The notes beneath the pieces were generated by a model, which saw only the letters and a program-made list of their open reading frames with translations, ran no database searches and was not told the DNA's origin. This document shows, piece after piece, positions 45,633 to 53,939 of a DNA stretch of 64,000 nucleotides (position 1 is its first letter; each line of letters starts with the position of its first letter). Position numbers and translations under genes: made by a program. The stretch is from Sphingomonas mali NBRC 15500 (GTDB lineage: Bacteria; Pseudomonadota; Alphaproteobacteria; Sphingomonadales; Sphingomonadaceae), in contig NZ_BCYX01000012.1 in assembly GCF_001598415.1 (NCBI RefSeq), positions 1 through 64,000 of the forward strand, in the 5' to 3' direction.

Positions 45633-46658
45633 CTATGGAGTTACGTGAGCAGGCCGCGGCACCGGCGCGTCGGCGCGGATCAGGCCACGATCCTTGAGGT
45701 CGCTCCACAGCGCGGGGGCAATATCGATGCGCATCAGCCGCACCGCCTCCGTCACCTGGCGCGGATTGCTCATGCCGGGGATCACCGACACGACCTGCGG
45801 GTGCGCAAGCGGGAACTGGAGCGCGGCGGCCGCTATCGGCACACCATGCTCCGCGCAGATATTCTCGATCGCGCCGACGCGGTCGATGATCGTTTGCGGC
45901 GCAGGCTCGTAATTATAATACAGGTCGCCACCCCGGCGCACGCCTTTGGCGAGGATGCCCGAATTATAAGGACCGCCGAGCACGATCTTCACGTCGCGCC
46001 GCCCGCACAGCGGCAGGAAGGTCGCGAGCGAGTCCTGTTCCAGCAGGGTGTAGCGGCCGGCGAGCAGAACGACGTCGAGCTCGCCCTCCGCCAGCACTTC
46101 CTCGCACACCGCATATTCGTTGACGCCGAGCCCGATCGCGCCGACCGCTCCGCCGTCGCGCAGCTCGCGCATCGCCCGGTAGCCGCCGTCCATGAATTCG
46201 CGGAACAGGCGGGGATGATCCTCGCCATGCGTGAAGCGGCCGATATCGTGCGCATAGAGGATGTCGATCCGCTCCCGCCGCAGCCGCTGCCGGCTCGCGT
46301 CGTACGAGCGCATGACCGAATCGTAGCTATAGTCGAATGCGCTTTCCACCGGCTCGGGCGTGACAAAGCCCTGGCGGAGCGTGCCGAGATCAGTGTCGGG
46401 GAGGACCGGATCGAGCCGCCGACCTACCTTGGTCGAGAGGATCGAAATCTCGCCGGGATCGATCTGCGGCAATGTGAGGCCGAGACGCTTCTCGCTCAGG
46501 CCGAAACCGTAATGCGGCGCTGTGTCAAAATAGCGAATGCCCGCCGTCCAGGCGGCGCGTATGGTCTCTGCGGCATTCTCCTCGGTCGTTGCGCGGTAGA
46601 GATTGCCGATCGCAGCAGCGCCAAAGCCCAAGGCGCCGAGTGCGCCGAAATCCACCAT
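45633..46658 (-). CDS. Aldo/keto reductase, D-threo-aldose (L-fucose/L-galactose) 1-dehydrogenase-like
   Basis: 341-aa cytosolic enzyme oxidising L-fucose or L-galactose at C1 to the lactone with NAD(P). AKR catalytic tetrad: Asp and Tyr in FDTAPHYGFGLSEKRLG near 44-60, Lys in STKVGRRLDP near 76 and His in LYAHDIGRF near 137. The GFVTPEPVESAFDYSYDSV region is typical of D-threo-aldose dehydrogenases. A perfect CTGATATATCAG lies at 46681, between it and the upstream lactonase gene, so it may also be transcribed on its own. It fits the lactonase and dehydratase around it. Confidence 0.82.
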   Translation of the reverse strand: MVDFGALGALGFGAAAIGNLYRATTEENAAETIRAAWTAGIRYFDTAPHYGFGLSEKRLGLTLPQIDPGEISILSTKVGRRLDPVLPDTDLGTLRQGFVTPEPVESAFDYSYDSVMRSYDASRQRLRRERIDILYAHDIGRFTHGEDHPRLFREFMDGGYRAMRELRDGGAVGAIGLGVNEYAVCEEVLAEGELDVVLLAGRYTLLEQDSLATFLPLCGRRDVKIVLGGPYNSGILAKGVRRGGDLYYNYEPAPQTIIDRVGAIENICAEHGVPIAAAALQFPLAHPQVVSVIPGMSNPRQVTEAVRLMRIDIAPALWSDLKDRGLIRADAPVPRPAHVTP

Positions 46659-46680
46659 GAGCCGGTCCCGCCAAAGTCAA

Positions 46681-46692
46681 CTGATATATCAG
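46681..46692. promoter_or_regulatory. Perfect 12-bp palindrome CTGATATATCAG
   Basis: Best copy of the second palindrome family, in the 51-bp gap between lactonase and dehydrogenase genes, 22 bp before the dehydrogenase start. Likely operator for the FCD regulator encoded two genes upstream. Confidence 0.7.
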
Positions 46693-46709
46693 ATAGAACA
46701 ACTAATACC

Positions 46710-47549
46710 TTAGTGGTCAAGCGCGATTCCGTAGAATGCTGTTGCCACGCGTTCGAAAAGATCGGATCGGGCGTCCTCGCTGGACGGTGCGGCGAGATCG
46801 AGCGCCGTCTGTACCCAGTCCGCATAACTGTCCCCGGCATGGATGAGCACAGGCCAGTCGCTACCCCACATAAGCCGCTTCGGGAAATGCCGGACCAGAT
46901 GGGCGACATAGGGCGCGAGTTCGCTTGCCGGTTGGCCGGCCGATTGTTCGGTCCTGAGACCCGAGAGCTTGCAAAACAGATTGGGTAAGGCCGCGAGTGC
47001 GGCGATGTCGTCGCGCCACGGGTCCAGCTCGCCGCGTGCCGCAAAGGGCTTGGCACCATGATCGATCACGATCGGCAGGTCGGGCCAGCGGCTGGCGAAC
47101 CGGTGGAGCGGCGCCAGGTGACGGGGCTGGATCAACGCGTCGAAGCGGAGGCCGTGCGCAAGCATGGCCTCGATCGAGGGCGCGATCTCTGGGCGCAGAA
47201 TCCACTCACTGTCGTCGATCGACTGGAGCATCGGCCGGAGGCCGCGAAGCTTGGGCCGTGCGGCCAGTTGGGCGATGCGCGCGGGCGCGTCGGCGTGGTC
47301 GAAATCGACCCACCCGATGATTGCCTTGACGGTCGGATCGGCCTCGGCCGTTTCGAACATCCAGTCGGTATCGGAATCGGCGGGCTGCGACTGGACGAGG
47401 ACGCTGCCGACGAGGTCGCAATCCACGGCCGCCGCACGCAGATCATCGGGAAGGAAATCGCGGTAGATCGCCGGCCAATCGGCGTCAGGCCAGCTCTGAC
47501 CCGGGCCGCCGATCTTCCAGAAATGCTGATGCGCGTCGAGAACGCGCAT
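46710..47549 (-). CDS. Amidohydrolase-2 lactonase (L-fuconolactonase type)
   Basis: 279-aa cytosolic metal-dependent hydrolase expected to open L-fucono- or L-galactono-lactone. Metal ligands: HxH in DAHQHFW (residues 5-11), His in IVIDHGAKP near 164 and Asp in LMWGSDWPV near 228. GWVDFDHADAPARIAQL and LRGLRPMLQSIDDSEW are typical of COG3618 lactonases, which include fuconolactonase and rhamnonolactonase. Its start overlaps the regulator stop by 1 bp (TGATG), so translation is coupled to the regulator. Confidence 0.83.
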   Translation of the reverse strand: MRVLDAHQHFWKIGGPGQSWPDADWPAIYRDFLPDDLRAAAVDCDLVGSVLVQSQPADSDTDWMFETAEADPTVKAIIGWVDFDHADAPARIAQLAARPKLRGLRPMLQSIDDSEWILRPEIAPSIEAMLAHGLRFDALIQPRHLAPLHRFASRWPDLPIVIDHGAKPFAARGELDPWRDDIAALAALPNLFCKLSGLRTEQSAGQPASELAPYVAHLVRHFPKRLMWGSDWPVLIHAGDSYADWVQTALDLAAPSSEDARSDLFERVATAFYGIALDH

Positions 47550-48247
47550 CAGAACATGCCGAGAATTCGCTGAAGCGCCGCCTGGAAATGATGCGACACC
47601 GCGGTTTCGGCGGCCGACGCGTCGCGGACCCTGGCCGCCTCCAGGATCTCGAGATGCTCGCGCAATGTACGGAGCGCGAGCGGCTGGGTGACGAGCCGCT
47701 CGAGGCGGATCAGTGTCACATAATTCTTGAGGCGGCGCGCGGTCGTCTCGATCAGGGGATTGCGCAGGCTCGCGATCATGCCGCCATGGAGCCGTTCTTC
47801 CAATTCGCCCAGCCGCTCGATCATGCTGGCATCGAATTCGCCCCGCTCTATGTCGTCGATAAGCGCCTTGTGGTCGGCGATCAGCGCCGCCACCGTCTCG
47901 ACGCCAGCGGTCTCGGCATAGGTGCGTGCGGCCGCACGCTCGATGATCGTACGGAACTGATAGGTGCTGCGCGCCAGCTCCAGGTCCGGTTTCAGGAACT
48001 GGATGCCTGACCGTGGATGGATGGTCAGCACGCCTTCCGCCTCGAGCACCCGCAGCGCGTCGCGCAACGGCTGAACCGGAATATCGAGCAGATTGACCAG
48101 GTCGTTCTGCGAGACGAACGCGCCGGCGGGCACCTTCCCGTCGAACAAGCCCTCCAATACCCGGTCATAGGCGATATCGCTGAGACGGCGGGTATCGGGG
48201 GTCTCTCCCGGGCCAGATTTACCAGCCAAAGATGCCGCTTGCGTCAT
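47549..48247 (-). CDS. FCD-domain GntR regulator, likely deoxyhexose-responsive
   Basis: 232-aa transcription factor with a winged helix (VSQNDLVNLLDIPVQPLRDALRVLEAEG near 45-72) and a C-terminal FCD helical domain (TYQFRTIIERAAARTYAE, then LEERLHGGMIASLRNP). It is distinct from the regulator at 24087. The ATG at 48247 is chosen over 48262, because GGGG lies between them at the right spacing. ACTGATATTTCAGT at 48276 lies between it and the divergent dehydratase. Related sites occur at 20701, 40843, 46681, 55942 and 61455, which suggests a second regulon. The ligand is inferred to be an L-fucose or L-galactose derivative. Confidence 0.82.
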   Translation of the reverse strand: MTQAASLAGKSGPGETPDTRRLSDIAYDRVLEGLFDGKVPAGAFVSQNDLVNLLDIPVQPLRDALRVLEAEGVLTIHPRSGIQFLKPDLELARSTYQFRTIIERAAARTYAETAGVETVAALIADHKALIDDIERGEFDASMIERLGELEERLHGGMIASLRNPLIETTARRLKNYVTLIRLERLVTQPLALRTLREHLEILEAARVRDASAAETAVSHHFQAALQRILGMF

Positions 48248-48275
48248 TCTATCCCCTGTCATATCTAATCATATA

Positions 48276-48289
48276 ACTGATATTTCAGT
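48276..48289. promoter_or_regulatory. Operator palindrome ACTGATATTTCAGT
   Basis: Fourteen-base palindrome (ACTGA, four-base centre, TCAGT) between the FCD regulator (48247) and the dehydratase (48322). Well placed for autoregulation and control of the divergent gene. Confidence 0.65.
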
Positions 48290-48321
48290 ACCTGCCCAAT
48301 GACTAGATTGTAGTGGTGAAA

Positions 48322-49455
48322 ATGCGGATAGTCGACTTCCGGATCACGCGTTTCCAGTTCCGGCGCGATCGAGTCATCGGCGACAGCCAGGTGCGGGCGG
48401 ACGACGTTCATCTCGCAACGCTCGAGCTGATTGGCGAGCAAGGTGCGGTCGGGCTCGGTTTCGTGCAGAGTCTGTTCCATCCGCTGGCTTCCGAGGCGGA
48501 GCTTGCCCGTGTGTTTCGCGAGGAGGTCTGGCCGGGTCTGGAGAACGAGCCGGCGGGAGCGATCGCGCATCGCGTCCACCGCCCGCGCGGTGGAAATATC
48601 CGTCGCCTTTCGGTCCCGTTCGAGGAAGCGCTGCAACAGGCGGTCTGGGATCTCTTCGCCAAGTCGGTCGGAATGCCGCTATGGCAATTGTTGGGGGGCA
48701 GGCGCGACCACGTCCGGGGCTATGCCAGCGGACTGGATTTCCACTTGCCCGACGATGCGTTTTTGGCGCTGTTCGAAACGGCCCGGTCGCAGGGGTTCAC
48801 TGCCTTCAAGATCAAGGTCGGACATGCCGATCTCGATCGCGATATCCATCGCCTCGATCTGCTTCGCAAAGCGGTAGGGCTGGGAGCGATCGTGATGATC
48901 GACGCCAACGAGGCCTGGTCTCCCAAGCAGACGATCGCCAATCTCGAAGCCATGCGCCGCGCCGGGCACGACATCTTCTGGGTCGAGGATCCGATATTGC
49001 GCCACGATTTCGAGGGACTGAAGCTGCTGCGCCAGTGCGCCGGCACGACGATGATCAACTCTGGCGAGTATCTCGATGCTTCGGGCAAGCGTCAGTTGCT
49101 CGAGGCGGGCGGTGCCGACCTGCTCAATGTGCACGGCCATGTCACCGACGTGATGCGGATCGGTTGGCTCGCGGCCGAGTTCGGCGTGCCGGTCACGATG
49201 GGCAACAGCTTCCTCGAGATCGGCCTCAACATGGCGGCGGCGCTGCCCGAGGTGAACTGGATTGAATACAGCTACCAGAATTTCGATCATCTCGTGGAGA
49301 CGCCGTTCGCGATCCGCGATGGTCATATCTGGGCGTCGCACGCGCCGGGTCACGGGTTGGTGCTGAGCGAGGATGCCCGCCGCGACTGGCACCATCCTGA
49401 GATCGTCGACAAGGGTGGGCTCGGCGACGCGCCGCGCCAGATCTATTTGGGCTGA
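48322..49455 (+). CDS. Enolase-superfamily acid-sugar dehydratase (L-fuconate/L-galactonate type)
   Basis: 377-aa enzyme of the mandelate racemase group with a K-x-K motif (FKIKVGH near 162). Metal ligands: Asp in IDANEAW near 194, Glu in FWVEDPILRHD near 221 and Glu in SGEYLD near 249. His is in LNVHGHVTD. It would dehydrate L-fuconate or a related aldonate to the 2-keto-3-deoxy acid, following the dehydrogenase and lactonase on the opposite strand. Start choice: GTG codons lie at 48313 and 48316, but the ATG at 48322 begins the conserved strand (MRIVDFRITRF); none has a strong ribosome-binding site. Confidence 0.78.
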   Translation: MRIVDFRITRFQFRRDRVIGDSQVRADDVHLATLELIGEQGAVGLGFVQSLFHPLASEAELARVFREEVWPGLENEPAGAIAHRVHRPRGGNIRRLSVPFEEALQQAVWDLFAKSVGMPLWQLLGGRRDHVRGYASGLDFHLPDDAFLALFETARSQGFTAFKIKVGHADLDRDIHRLDLLRKAVGLGAIVMIDANEAWSPKQTIANLEAMRRAGHDIFWVEDPILRHDFEGLKLLRQCAGTTMINSGEYLDASGKRQLLEAGGADLLNVHGHVTDVMRIGWLAAEFGVPVTMGNSFLEIGLNMAAALPEVNWIEYSYQNFDHLVETPFAIRDGHIWASHAPGHGLVLSEDARRDWHHPEIVDKGGLGDAPRQIYLG

Positions 49456-49518
49456 CCCCGCGATCGTATCGTTTGCCAAGGACCCATTAAGAGGTGCCGG
49501 CGGTATCGGAGAGAATCT

Positions 49519-50817
49519 ATGGAAGAGGCCGCTATCCCGCGATCAGGCGAGAGTTTGGTCAACCTGATGCGCGATCCCGCACATGCGGTGGGCGCGCGCA
49601 AATGGCTGCTGATGGGCTCGCTGACGGCGGTCTTCTTCGTGCTGCTCGCGCTCTATGCGGGCGTGCTCGGCGTGCTGCTGCCCAATCAGATCCAGCGTCT
49701 CGATCCGGCGAACAAGGCAGGCAATCTCGCCATCATGTTCGCGATCACTTCGGTGTTCAGCACGCTGACCACGCCGATCGCCGGCGCCCTGTCGGATCGC
49801 ACGCGGGGCCGGCTGGGACGGCGGACGCCGTGGATCGTGATCGGTGCGCTGATTGGCGCCGCGTGCCTGTTTGCGGTGTCGCAGATGCACGGCTTCTGGG
49901 CGATCGCCGGTTTCTGGGTGGCGGCCGCCATCGCGCTCAATTCGATGCAGGCCGCGATCACCACGATCGTCGCCGACCGCTTTCCGGACCATGAGCGGGG
50001 CACCGTCTCGGGTTTTGTCGGCGCCGGCATGACGGCGGGGTTGACCGCCGGTACGGTGGCGGCCGGCCTGATGGCGTCGAATCTCGTGGCGGCCTATGGC
50101 CTGTTTGCCGTGGCGATCGCGGCGGTGAGCGTGCTTTTCGTGGTGTTGAATCCCGAACCGCGGATCGCGGTCGCGGCACCCGAATCTTTCCGCCTCGACG
50201 CGTTCCTCAAGAGCTTTTGGGTTTCTCCCCGCAAATATCCCGATTTCGGCTGGGCCTTCCTGGGGCGCTTCACGATCTACATGGGCTATCAGGGCGTCGT
50301 CACCTATCTGCTCTACATCCTCCAGGATCACATCCATCTGTCGATCGACGAAGCGAACCGGACGATCGCGGCGCTCTCGTCGGTGACGTTCGTCGCTTTG
50401 GTGATCTCGGGCTTCGCTTCGGGGTTCCTTTCGGACCGGATCGGGCGGCGCAAGCCGCTCGTGTTCGCGTCGAGCATCATCATGGGAATGGCGCTGCTGG
50501 TGCCGCTGCTGATGCCCACGGTGGAAGGCATGTATGGTTATGCGGTGCTGATTGGGCTCGGCTACGGCGCCTTCATGTCGGTCGACATGGCGCTGATGAC
50601 GCAGGTGCTGCCCAAGCGCGGAGATGGGGACCAATCGACCGGCAAGGACCTCGGCCTTCTCACCACCGCGATCAACATCCCGCAGATCATCGCGCCGGTG
50701 CTGGCGGTGATGCTGCTCAGAGCAACTGGCAACGACTATAGCGCGCTGTTCATCGCGGCGATCGCCTTCGTGTTTGCCGGCTCGTTCTTCGTCTGGCCAA
50801 TCAAGTCGGTTCGGTGA
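49519..50817 (+). CDS. MFS transporter, probably for a neutral sugar
   Basis: 432-aa inner-membrane carrier with about 12 hydrophobic segments after a 28-residue cytosolic start. Loop motifs GALSDRTRGRLGRRTPW and SGFLSDRIGRRKPLV are standard MFS loop 2-3 and 8-9 sequences. The TRGRLGRRTPW form resembles sugar:cation symporters. It lies 63 bp after the dehydratase on the same strand, so it probably imports the sugar used by the fucose-type set. The ATG at 49519 follows GGAGAG. Substrate is inferred from context only. Confidence 0.78.
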   Translation: MEEAAIPRSGESLVNLMRDPAHAVGARKWLLMGSLTAVFFVLLALYAGVLGVLLPNQIQRLDPANKAGNLAIMFAITSVFSTLTTPIAGALSDRTRGRLGRRTPWIVIGALIGAACLFAVSQMHGFWAIAGFWVAAAIALNSMQAAITTIVADRFPDHERGTVSGFVGAGMTAGLTAGTVAAGLMASNLVAAYGLFAVAIAAVSVLFVVLNPEPRIAVAAPESFRLDAFLKSFWVSPRKYPDFGWAFLGRFTIYMGYQGVVTYLLYILQDHIHLSIDEANRTIAALSSVTFVALVISGFASGFLSDRIGRRKPLVFASSIIMGMALLVPLLMPTVEGMYGYAVLIGLGYGAFMSVDMALMTQVLPKRGDGDQSTGKDLGLLTTAINIPQIIAPVLAVMLLRATGNDYSALFIAAIAFVFAGSFFVWPIKSVR

Positions 50818-50820
50818 CGC

Positions 50821-51591
50821 TCAGCGCCGTCGGAATACTGGCGCGCGTTTCTCCTTGAACGCGGCGCGACCTTCCTGCGCGTCCTCGGTCGCGAAGCAGA
50901 TCGTCTGCAGGTCGCGCTCATATTGCATCGCCTTGTCGAGCGGCATCGAGAAGGCCGCGCGCAAATTGAGCTTGGCGGTTTCGGCCGCGATCGGCGCACG
51001 CGAGGCGATCGTCCCGGCCAGCGTGCGGGCGCGCTCCATCAGCGCCTCGGGCGCGACGACGTCGCTGACCAGCCCCCAGGCGAGCGCCCGAGCGGCATCG
51101 ATCGTATCGCCGGTCATGATCATCATCGCGGCGTTGGACATGCCGATCGAATGGGCAAGGAACGCGGCCATGCCGCCGCCGCCTATCCAGCCCAGCTTGA
51201 TCTCGGGAGCGGCGAACTTCGCGTTCGAAGAGGCGATGCGGATGTCGCAGGACAAAGCCGTCTCCAACCCGCCGCCCAGCGCGTAGCCGTTCACGGCGGC
51301 GATGCTCGGTTTCAGCAAATGGTGGATAGCATCGCAATAATCGGTGCGGTTGCGGAAATCCCAGGGCGTCGCATAGCTGTCGAGTTCGGCGATGTCCGAG
51401 CCTGCGCAGAATGCCTTGGCACCGGCACCGGTGAGGATGACGCAGCGTATCTGGTCATTGCGGTTACACTCCTCCGTCGCCTCCACGATCGCCTTGGACA
51501 TGGCGGGCGTGGCGGCGTTGAGCTTTTCCGGCCTGTTGAACGTGATGGTCGCGACATGATCCTCGACGGTGAAGAGCAGATTGTCGGTCAT
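50821..51591 (-). CDS. Enoyl-CoA hydratase/isomerase family protein
   Basis: 256-aa crotonase-fold enzyme. Oxyanion-hole strands are FCAGSDIAELD near 66 and NGYALGGGLETALSCD near 105. The two Glu residues of classical hydratases are both present, in GGGLE and in AAPEIKLGW, so hydratase activity is possible. The usual PGAGGTQ loop is replaced by IGGGGMAAF. It is the last gene of the nine-gene leftward operon and needs a CoA thioester, which the CoA-transferase two genes upstream could make. Substrate unknown; a pectin locus has no obvious need for a CoA intermediate. Confidence 0.82.
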   Translation of the reverse strand: MTDNLLFTVEDHVATITFNRPEKLNAATPAMSKAIVEATEECNRNDQIRCVILTGAGAKAFCAGSDIAELDSYATPWDFRNRTDYCDAIHHLLKPSIAAVNGYALGGGLETALSCDIRIASSNAKFAAPEIKLGWIGGGGMAAFLAHSIGMSNAAMMIMTGDTIDAARALAWGLVSDVVAPEALMERARTLAGTIASRAPIAAETAKLNLRAAFSMPLDKAMQYERDLQTICFATEDAQEGRAAFKEKRAPVFRRR

Positions 51592-51600
51592 GGCGTTTCC

Positions 51601-52737
51601 TTAGCGTTCGGCGCCGGGCATGCGGCTCTCGGAATAGGCGTTCTGGAGCGCGTCGAGCATGATGCGGTGCGGGCGACGTTCGGCCAGGCCGTCGCGGATC
51701 AGCGCGGACGCCGCGGTCTGGAAGGCGATCGCGCCGTCGTGGCGCGGGCGGACAAAGGCGCGCTCGAGCGTCTCTGCGGTGTTACGGTAGAAATTGCCCC
51801 AGCGGGCGTTGACCCCGTCGTTGTGCCAGGCCGAGCGGCAGCTCGGCTGCCCGTGATGGGCCGGGATGAAATTCTCCTGTGCCTCCGCACTCATCAGCCA
51901 GCGCAGATGAGCGAGCAGCGCGGGCGTAACCTGCGCGCGCGTCGAGATGCCGATGCCCGTCCCGCCCAGCGTCGAGCCGGGCCGGCCGCCGGCCTCGGCG
52001 CGCGGCGCATCGGCGAAGGCGATGGCCCGGCCCGATGCGGGCGCGGCATAGTTCACATAGCCGTAGACGAGCGGGCATAACGCGACATCGTCATGCTCGG
52101 CCATATGACCGAGCAGGCCGATTGGGTTGAGGTCGCGCACCGGGTCCGGCGTGCGCGCGGCAAGGTCAGCCATCAGGTCGAGCACGCGGAGACCGACCGC
52201 CTCGCCCACGAAGCGTTCGGTGTCGACGTCGGCCGGGGAACCGGCGAACGCTGTCGCGACCGACTGGAAGGTCAGTGCCGCGTGCGGGCCCGCCAGCGAG
52301 AGTGCGACCGGCCGGCGCAGCTCGCGAACCTCGTTCCAGGTGACAGGCATCGGACGGTCGAGCAGATCGGCACGGCTGGCCATGACCTGGGTTGCGGCGT
52401 CGAGCGGCAACGCCCAATGCTCGCCCCTGTAGCGATAGCTGGCCATGCTCGGTCCAATCGTCTCGCGCGCCAGCGTGGCGAGGTCCTCCGCGTCGAACAG
52501 GCTTTCCAACGGCTGAAGGCAGCCCGCGGTGACGGCCTCACCGACGTGCGGATGATCGAGCACGACCAGGTCATAGCGGGCACAGAGGTCCTCGATCGGA
52601 TGCGTCTCGAACCCCTCGAGCGGTTGCTTGTCCCATTCGATCGCGATGCCGTCGCGCGCCTCGTCGAGCAACGTCGCGGCTGCCGCGAGCGCATCGTAGC
52701 CGCGCGGATGGTCCCAGGTCAGTGCACAATAGCGCAT
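51601..52737 (-). CDS. Solute-binding-like protein without signal peptide
   Basis: 378-aa protein resembling family 1 extracellular solute-binding proteins: YDLVVLDHPHVGEAVTAG, HWALPLDAATQVMASRADLL and STLGGTGIGISTRAQVTPAL near two-thirds. It starts MRYCALTWDHPRGYDAL with no signal or lipobox, and no ABC permease or ATPase is nearby, so it is probably cytosolic. It overlaps the CoA-transferase stop by 1 bp (TGATG) and lies 9 bp before the hydratase, so its dosage is tied to theirs. It may be a ligand-binding or scaffold protein. Function unknown. Confidence 0.6.
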   Translation of the reverse strand: MRYCALTWDHPRGYDALAAAATLLDEARDGIAIEWDKQPLEGFETHPIEDLCARYDLVVLDHPHVGEAVTAGCLQPLESLFDAEDLATLARETIGPSMASYRYRGEHWALPLDAATQVMASRADLLDRPMPVTWNEVRELRRPVALSLAGPHAALTFQSVATAFAGSPADVDTERFVGEAVGLRVLDLMADLAARTPDPVRDLNPIGLLGHMAEHDDVALCPLVYGYVNYAAPASGRAIAFADAPRAEAGGRPGSTLGGTGIGISTRAQVTPALLAHLRWLMSAEAQENFIPAHHGQPSCRSAWHNDGVNARWGNFYRNTAETLERAFVRPRHDGAIAFQTAASALIRDGLAERRPHRIMLDALQNAYSESRMPGAER

Positions 52738-53924
52738 CAGTCCTGCCGAACGGTCCCGCTCGCGAGCAACCGCTCGATTGAAGCCTCGTCGAAGCCGGCT
52801 TGCGCCAGGATTTCGCGGCTATGCTCGCCGATCTGAGGGGCGCCGCGCTGGACGGTGGAAGGGGTCTTGGCAAAGCGGATCGGGAACCCCGGTGTCTTCA
52901 CCCGGCCTTCGCTGGGATGGTCATATTCGACGAAGGTGCCGTTGTGCGCGATCTGCGGGTCCTGGACGAGATCGTCATAGCCATAGACCGGCCCCGCCCA
53001 GATATCGTTGGCGCGGAACAGGTCGAGCCATTCCGCGGTGGTCTTCGCGGTCAGCCGCTCGCGAACGGCCGCGAAGATCGCGTCGCGATGCGTCCAGCTA
53101 TCCGTCTCGTCATCCATGCCGGCGAAGCTCGGCTCGCCGATCAGCTCGCCGAGCGTCCGGAGATTGGCGAAGGCCATGGCGATGAAGCCGTCGCCGGTGG
53201 CGAACACGCCGTAAGGCGCGCGGATATAGCAATGCGCGTGGCGTTCGGCCGAGCGCGTCTGCGGCTTGTGGCCGACGGTGAAAACCGACAGTTCCTGCAT
53301 CTGGAGGGTGACGACCGCGTCGAGCATGTTGACCTCGACCAGCTGGCCCTCGCCGGTGCGCTCGCGGTGGAGCAGGGCCGCCAACACGCCTTCGAACGCC
53401 GAATAGGCGGTGATGGCGTCGGCGAGATACTGGCCGGCGGGAGCGGGAGGATCGCTCTCGCGGCCGGAGGACAGCATCGCGCCCGACATCGCCTGCAGAA
53501 GCAGGTCCTGGCCCGGCAGGCTCACATAGGGGCCGCTCTCGCCATAGCCCGAGATCGAGACGTAGATCAGCTTGGGATTGATCGCCGATAGCGTCGCATA
53601 ATCCACGCCCAGCCGCTTGGCGACGCCGGGTCGGTAGTTCTGAACGAACACGTCGGCGGTCTTCACCAGTTCCAGCAGCACGGCCTTGCCGTCCGCGGAC
53701 TTCAGGTCGATCGCCAGGCTGCGCTTGTTGCGGTTGAGCGAGAGGAAGGACACGTTGACGCGGTTGCCCGTTGCGCCGCCCGCCGCGCGAAAGCGCTGCC
53801 ATTCGCCTCCGGTCGGCTCCACCTTCACCACATCGGCGCCAAGATCGCCCAGCCGCTGCGCCGCGAACGGCCCCGCCATCGCGATGGAGCAATCGAGTAC
53901 GCGATAGCCGTTCAAGATACCCAT
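52737..53924 (-). CDS. CaiB/BaiF-family (class III) CoA-transferase
   Basis: 395-aa enzyme that moves CoA between carboxylic acids. N-terminal GYRVLDCSIAMAGPFAAQRLGDLGADVVKVEP is the family start, followed by FLSLNRNKRSLAIDLKS and DVFVQNYRPGVAKRLG. The catalytic Asp is in GQDLLLQAMSGAML near 143. C-terminal RFAKTPSTVQRGAPQIGEHS is also typical. In this operon it could activate a sugar-derived acid to its CoA thioester for the downstream enoyl-CoA hydratase. It ends overlapping the solute-binding-like gene and starts 15 bp after the SDR gene. Confidence 0.88.
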   Translation of the reverse strand: MGILNGYRVLDCSIAMAGPFAAQRLGDLGADVVKVEPTGGEWQRFRAAGGATGNRVNVSFLSLNRNKRSLAIDLKSADGKAVLLELVKTADVFVQNYRPGVAKRLGVDYATLSAINPKLIYVSISGYGESGPYVSLPGQDLLLQAMSGAMLSSGRESDPPAPAGQYLADAITAYSAFEGVLAALLHRERTGEGQLVEVNMLDAVVTLQMQELSVFTVGHKPQTRSAERHAHCYIRAPYGVFATGDGFIAMAFANLRTLGELIGEPSFAGMDDETDSWTHRDAIFAAVRERLTAKTTAEWLDLFRANDIWAGPVYGYDDLVQDPQIAHNGTFVEYDHPSEGRVKTPGFPIRFAKTPSTVQRGAPQIGEHSREILAQAGFDEASIERLLASGTVRQD

Positions 53925-53939
53925 GATGTCCTTCAGCCC

